Assembly (NCBI GenBank): GCA_963855995.1
Contig: OY979716.1
Location: 34,665,094 to 34,729,093, forward strand
Reading direction: 5' to 3'
Length of the DNA stretch: 64,000 nt
DNA from: Muricea muricata
Taxonomy: Eukaryota; Cnidaria; Anthozoa; Malacalcyonacea; Plexauridae
Below are positions 60,186 to 64,000 of the stretch, one piece after another (positions within the stretch are counted from its first letter, which is position 1; every line of letters begins with the position of its first letter). The notes beneath the pieces were generated by a model. That model was not told where the DNA came from. It saw only the letters and a list, made by a program, of their open reading frames with translations, and did no database searches. Position numbers and translations under genes: made by a program.

Positions 60186-60514
60186 CTGTGCTAATTATTT
60201 TTCAAACTGCTATTATTATAACTAGCATTGATAAAGATGATAGAGCGCACACTGAAGTTGGAGCTCCGGTACAACCAACAAAAAAAGTTCACTGAAGGAC
60301 TTGAATCTGAGCTCGTCCATTAATTTTATTGAATGGACATCCAGATAAAATTAAGGTGTTGAATGATATTAGATATCTCAGCTCTGTTACATTAAGAGTT
60401 GGTTATTAGATATTATAGTGATACATGAAATGACTATAATATCTAATAACCGACTCTCGATGATAATAATGAGAAATAATGATTGCCCTTTACATGATAC
60501 AAATTCAAACATAC

Positions 60515-60741
60515 CGTTAACTTTGGTAAAGTTGACCTCTCTGGTTCCTCAAAAGTCTGCTCTTCTGAGGAACAGCTGCTTGGAGTCAACTCCAAGGAAG
60601 GACTTGCAGACTGAGCAGGTGGTTGAGTCCTAGGAGTTTTAGGTGTACTGACAGAAACACCAACAAGCCTTGCTTCACTACACTTTTTCCTTGTTTCGGC
60701 AAGGGCTGCTAGAACCGCTTCTCTTATCAAACCAGGCAATC
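60515..60741 (-). CDS. BEN-domain gene, exon 4
   Basis: Acceptor gttttatgtag, phase 1; donor AACG/gtatgt, phase 0. Reads LPGLIREAVLAALAETRKKC, SVSTPKTPRTQPPAQSASPS, CSSEEQTFEEPERSTLP: an alpha-helical start followed by a low-complexity Ser/Pro/Thr linker. Confidence 0.65.
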
Positions 60742-60886
60742 CTACATAAAACGTGATGGTGATGTGTTATGTCACAAGTTAAAAATAAATTTAATTCTTG
60801 ACATCTTTTGTCACCTCATTTGTTACAGATTTCATGAACAAATGAATGCCACTGTGGCAACAAGGAAATTTGCTTAGAGGACTCAC

Positions 60887-61112
60887 TCTTATGAAGCCTT
60901 GAGACTTCACTTTGTAGTTTCCTCACTTCATCTTGCAGTATGTCACCTTCTTGCACTTCATAATCCTCTTCCAAATCACATGCAGTTTCACCAAGATTCT
61001 CATCTCTGTCATCTCCTTCCCTAGAGTCGTCAGCGTGAAAAGGGCTGGCAATTCTACGGAATAATTGCTTGTAGGCTTTTCTCTCCGCTTTCTTTTTAAC
61101 ATCTTTATTTTT
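60887..61112 (-). CDS. BEN-domain gene, exon 3
   Basis: Acceptor cctttcgtag, phase 0; donor AAGA/gtgagt, phase 1. Reads KNKDVKKKAERKAYKQLFRR, an acidic tract (DDSREGDDRDENLGE, DLEEDYEVQEGD), then DEVRKLQSEVSRLHK, a short coiled coil. A longer-looking alternate frame here (61132-60923) is not the spliced one. Confidence 0.65.
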
Positions 61113-61320
61113 CTACGAAAGGATTGTAACATTAGAAATGCTCACAACAGTACTGGCATGCTTGCAAAAGTAGTAACCATAAGAATTTTTTGCATATACA
61201 ATCTGTGGCTTCACTGATAAGTGCTAAGTTTTCAAAACATATAAGCATTGAGGCTACAGTCAAATTTGAACTAAATCAATCATACTTTAACACTATTCTA
61301 CAGTTAGTTGCCTAGTGGTG

Positions 61321-61650
61321 TTTCAAACATTTACTATATCAATGTTCATGTTAGAGAAATTTCCTTTATACTTCATCTGAGGTAAAAACCTTTATCTGAA
61401 TTGAAAGCTGCCAAAATAGTAGACATTGGTACTCCCTCCCCATGTATAGGCACTATGTATAAGCCTATCACAATTAAAAATCCATGTTTCAAACATCTAC
61501 TATATCAATATTCATGTTAAAGAAATTTCCTTTATCCTTCATCTGAGGTAAAAACCTTTATCTGAATTAAAAGCCAAAACAGTAGACATTGGTACTCCCT
61601 CCCCATGTATAGGCACTATGTATAAGCCTATCACCATTAAAAATCCATAC
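61321..61650. repeat. tandem duplication of about 165 bp in BEN-gene intron
   Basis: 61321-61486 and 61487-61650 are about 95% alike (tttcaaacat-tactatatca ... ccccatgtataggcactatg ... aattaaaaatccat). A small deletion (gctgcc to gcc) and scattered changes mark the second copy. Confidence 0.9.
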
Positions 61651-62209
61651 CTTGGTTAGTCAGACACAATATAACACAATGAAAAGTGGAATAATGATGG
61701 CAAAATATCTCTAAGATAAATAACTCAACAGGCCATTTCAAGTACTGGTCTTATCAAGCAATTTCAGATAAGATTATGAAACACATTACTGTGCAACCCA
61801 GGGTGCATTCAATGCATATTTTGTGGAAGATCTTCGGCGTGAGTTTTGGATTGCTGGTGCACAATCACGTTGAAGTTAGCGCACAAATTTTGAGTTTTGG
61901 TCATTGGTGCAGCATCACTTGTTCAAGTGAGACTTTGAGTTATAATAATTACCTGGTGTTGAGGAGTTGATAAATTTGTGTGCCTTATTAATAATTCTCG
62001 GTTGTAATATATCCTCGTGTACCCTGGGTACGAGATTGGCGATGACTAGAGCCGGTGCACAAGTTGATGTCATTTGGCACACGGAAAGACAACCTCAGAT
62101 CATCTTCGGCATGAGGTTTGCATAGAATGCACCCTGGTGATAAATGATCTTAGAAAATATGCCTTAATATTTTAATTTAGTAATACTTTCAAAAATTTAA
62201 TTTACAAAC

Positions 62210-62367
62210 CTTTAAATTCTTTACTGTTTTGTTGTTAGATGCACTTCTCTCTTCTAGCCGCAGCCTCTTGGCTGAAGTTTCATGACTGACTGCGCAGTCA
62301 TTATCATCCTTCACAAGTCCATGATTGAGGAACTCCAGTTCACTCTTCTTTAGACCCTTTTTGCTAT
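62210..62367 (-). CDS. BEN-domain gene, exon 2
   Basis: Acceptor tatttcactgcag, phase 1; donor AAAG/gtttgt, phase 0. Reads SKKGLKKSELEFLNHGL, then KDDNDCAVSHETSAKRLRLE and NNKTVKNLK. Basic and charged, includes an AKRLRLE motif that could serve nuclear import. No known fold. Confidence 0.6.
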
Positions 62368-62538
62368 CTGCAGTGAAATACAATAACCTTTTCTTCATAA
62401 ATTTCACAAAAACAAATATTTTACTACTTACTATACCTGGCATTTGGGCAGGACTACATATCAATAACATTAAATTTAAAAATCCGAGTAAAAAGACTAG
62501 GACGAGATGACACGCACATGGTCGATATGGCAAAAATC

Positions 62539-62972
62539 ACTAGCGGCTAAATCGAGGAATGCACATTTACTAGCGGCTAAATCGAGGTTAGGGTTATTTC
62601 AGATCCGTCAGAGCACCTCCTGCCCGCAGGCTAATTGTATATTGACTAGTAACAACTATTTCAACGGCTTTTTTCGCTTTAAATATTTTTGAAATGTGTT
62701 TAAGGATATTTTATGAACGAGAAAAAATTTTAAGGACGAGAAAAACTGAGAAAAAAATGTGAAAAAAAAAACATAAATAAAAAAGCGACTGCAAGGGTCC
62801 TCGAACCAGCGCTGCCCAAACCATGTGCGCCGCCTTTACCCACTGCGCCAAGAACGCTCGCTGAAGAAATAGCATCAAAAATTGTATATAAACCCTAACC
62901 CTAACCCTATCCCTAATCCTAAACCTCGATTTAGCCGCTAGTAAATGTGCATTCCTCGATTTAGCCGCTAGT
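62539..62972. mobile_element. 434-bp MULE-like MITE with 9-bp duplication
   Basis: Ends ACTAGCGGCTAAATCGAGG, repeated once more inside each arm (about 62570 and 62924). Flanks gcaaaaatc at 62530-62538 and 62973-62981 are identical 9-mers, the duplication length of Mutator-type elements. The interior holds TTAGGG/CCCTAA-like units next to each arm and a tRNA-like sequence. Lies in intron 1 of the BEN gene. Confidence 0.88.
62785..62875 (-). repeat. tRNA-like sequence inside the MITE
   Basis: Minus strand: ttggcgcagtgggtaaaggc (A-box-like) and ctggttcgaggaccc (B-box-like) about 45 bases apart, then a T-rich run. No clear anticodon arm. Could be a SINE captured by, or inserted in, the element. 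Confidence 0.45.
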
Positions 62973-63272
62973 GCAAAAATCTAGCGTATAGAATCAATAT
63001 AGAATTAAAAAAATAGCATATAATCCTTTTTTCCTGGCTAAAACCTACATAGTTAGGCGGATTTGGCGTTCATCGCCAGTGTTCATGATTAAATTTATAT
63101 TTATACGTTGAAAAACCTGAACTATTTTATCGTCACAACTCACAAACACATGACTAGGTATATCGCCTGGAGACAAATCTATATTTGTATCTCACTTGTT
63201 ATTTATATCTTTATTTATCTGTATCAGTAGTTTACAATTTTGATATATTAAAAGATTTCTACAGACACTTAC

Positions 63273-63459
63273 CACTTGCTGCTATAACTCTTGCTAAATA
63301 CGATTTCCAGCCGGTCTTCGGCGGTTTAGCTGATGCGTCGCCAAACACAACCATGCCATGCTTGTTTGGGTCATGAAGCATACTTTTGTCTTTGACGAAC
63401 TCTTCACTTAAAATGCTTGTCTCGTTGGATTCTGTCCAATGAATAAGCACGTATTTCAT
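63273..63459 (-). CDS. BEN-domain gene, exon 1
   Basis: ATG at 63459, donor AGTG/gtaagt, phase 1. Reads MKYVLIHWTESNETSILSEE then VKDKSML, NKHGMVVFGDASAKPPKTGWK, YLARVIAAS. This resembles the short beta-rich N-terminal module (VxxxWxxxxx...VxxxGxSxxGWK-xYxAxV pattern) seen in many invertebrate BEN proteins. Joins exon 2 at phase 1 to give AAS-D. Confidence 0.65.
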
Positions 63460-63602
63460 CTTGATTGATTAAAGATAGATCGAGAAGGTGCTACAATTTA
63501 GGCAAAGAAATGCTTGTGCTGTTATAGCCGTCGCGTTGAACTTGAAACAATCACAGCGCTATTAAATTCGAAAATTTAAGTTGCGCGCGACTATTACAAA
63601 TG

Positions 63603-63610
63603 TTACGTCA
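63603..63610. promoter_or_regulatory. CRE-like site upstream of the BEN gene
   Basis: TTACGTCA (inverse TGACGTAA), about 145 bp upstream of the BEN-gene start codon in a locally GC-richer region (gcgcgcgac, cacgcgtga). A single motif match; function unproven. Confidence 0.25.
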
Positions 63611-64000
63611 CCGTACCTCGTCACGCGTGATTTTTCGTTTTTTCCCCGGCCGGAGATCCGCCTCCCATCCCCAAAATATGATATAATACAATATTCCATT
63701 ACTTTATAGTGTTTTGGTACAGGATTGTTCATCGTTTGACAGCTCTCTGGCAGCCTGAATTTATATTTAGCTGTAACATTTAGTATGAACTCTCCGATAT
63801 AAGCCGGGATGAGAACAATCCAGTGAACTCAAATCTCACACCCAGAGCAATGCCTGCTCGCGGGTTCTGGGAGGCTACTTAGTGACCAGGCCGTAAGGCA
63901 ATCCTCAACATTTTTCTTCAAAGGCAATATACAAACTGGATTAAGGAGTATTTAATTTCGAATTTCGAAATGTTACGAGTGAATTATTGATGGATACTTC
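63611..64000. other. upstream flank, no recognised feature
   Basis: No gene or repeat that I can support. Confidence 0.5.

Noticed and set aside
60923..61132. Lys/Arg-rich minus-strand frame beginning with a start-like codon
   Set aside because: The spliced phase from neighbouring exons selects a different frame with an acidic tract and coiled coil.
62880..62925. Telomere or chromosome end
   Set aside because: Only a few degenerate CCCTAA-type units inside a transposon with clear target duplication.

Overview
This is eukaryotic, AT-rich, intron-bearing DNA, most likely from a cnidarian, probably an anthozoan. That assignment is inference from content: single-exon six-cysteine SRCR domains, a P2X7-C-terminal-like cysteine-rich gene, a BEN-domain gene, several Penelope-like retroelements (PLEs) with GIY-YIG ends, CR1/L2-type LINEs, a Crypton-type tyrosine recombinase and very dense MITEs. 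Nothing prokaryotic is present. Most long open frames are transposon remnants or frames opposite real exons.

Host genes. (1) On the minus strand, running right to left from about 52.9 kb to 4.5 kb, I assemble one gene from phase-compatible exons: a signal-peptide exon, two exons forming an LDL-receptor class B (YWTD) propeller, then four SRCR exons separated by 5-19 kb introns packed with transposons. It carries three apparent lesions: an in-frame TAG in exon 1, a lost splice donor after the 23-kb SRCR exon, and a lost cysteine in the 4.5-kb SRCR exon. (2) On the plus strand, a three-exon P2X7-C-terminal-like gene (6.67-11.69 kb) has a LINE in its first intron. (3) On the minus strand, a degenerate many-exon transposase-like gene occupies 12.5-18.1 kb. 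(4) On the minus strand, a six-exon BEN-domain gene occupies 59.6-63.5 kb.

Mobile DNA fills the rest. There are two LINEs (1.3-2.8 and 7.2-11.1 kb), four PLE remnants (18.4-21.3, 36.6-37.6, 41.2-42.9, 53.2-54.9 kb), a non-autonomous Helitron family (five copies), a Tc1 transposase remnant hosting two further insertions, a 3.6-kb TIR transposon with oppositely oriented coding remnants, a Crypton pseudogene, and many small inverted-repeat elements, several with exact target-site duplications. Insertions are repeatedly nested. Homologous intron or element copies elsewhere in the window act as empty sites and let several insertion boundaries be fixed to the base.

The least ordinary signals are: the YWTD-plus-SRCR gene model; the Helitron family with 5' hairpins whose stems differ in sequence but still pair; hammerhead-ribozyme-like motifs at all four PLE remnants; an array of eleven CACATGTG palindromes at 59.1 kb; and a 434-bp element with a 9-bp duplication carrying telomere-like and tRNA-like interior sequence.
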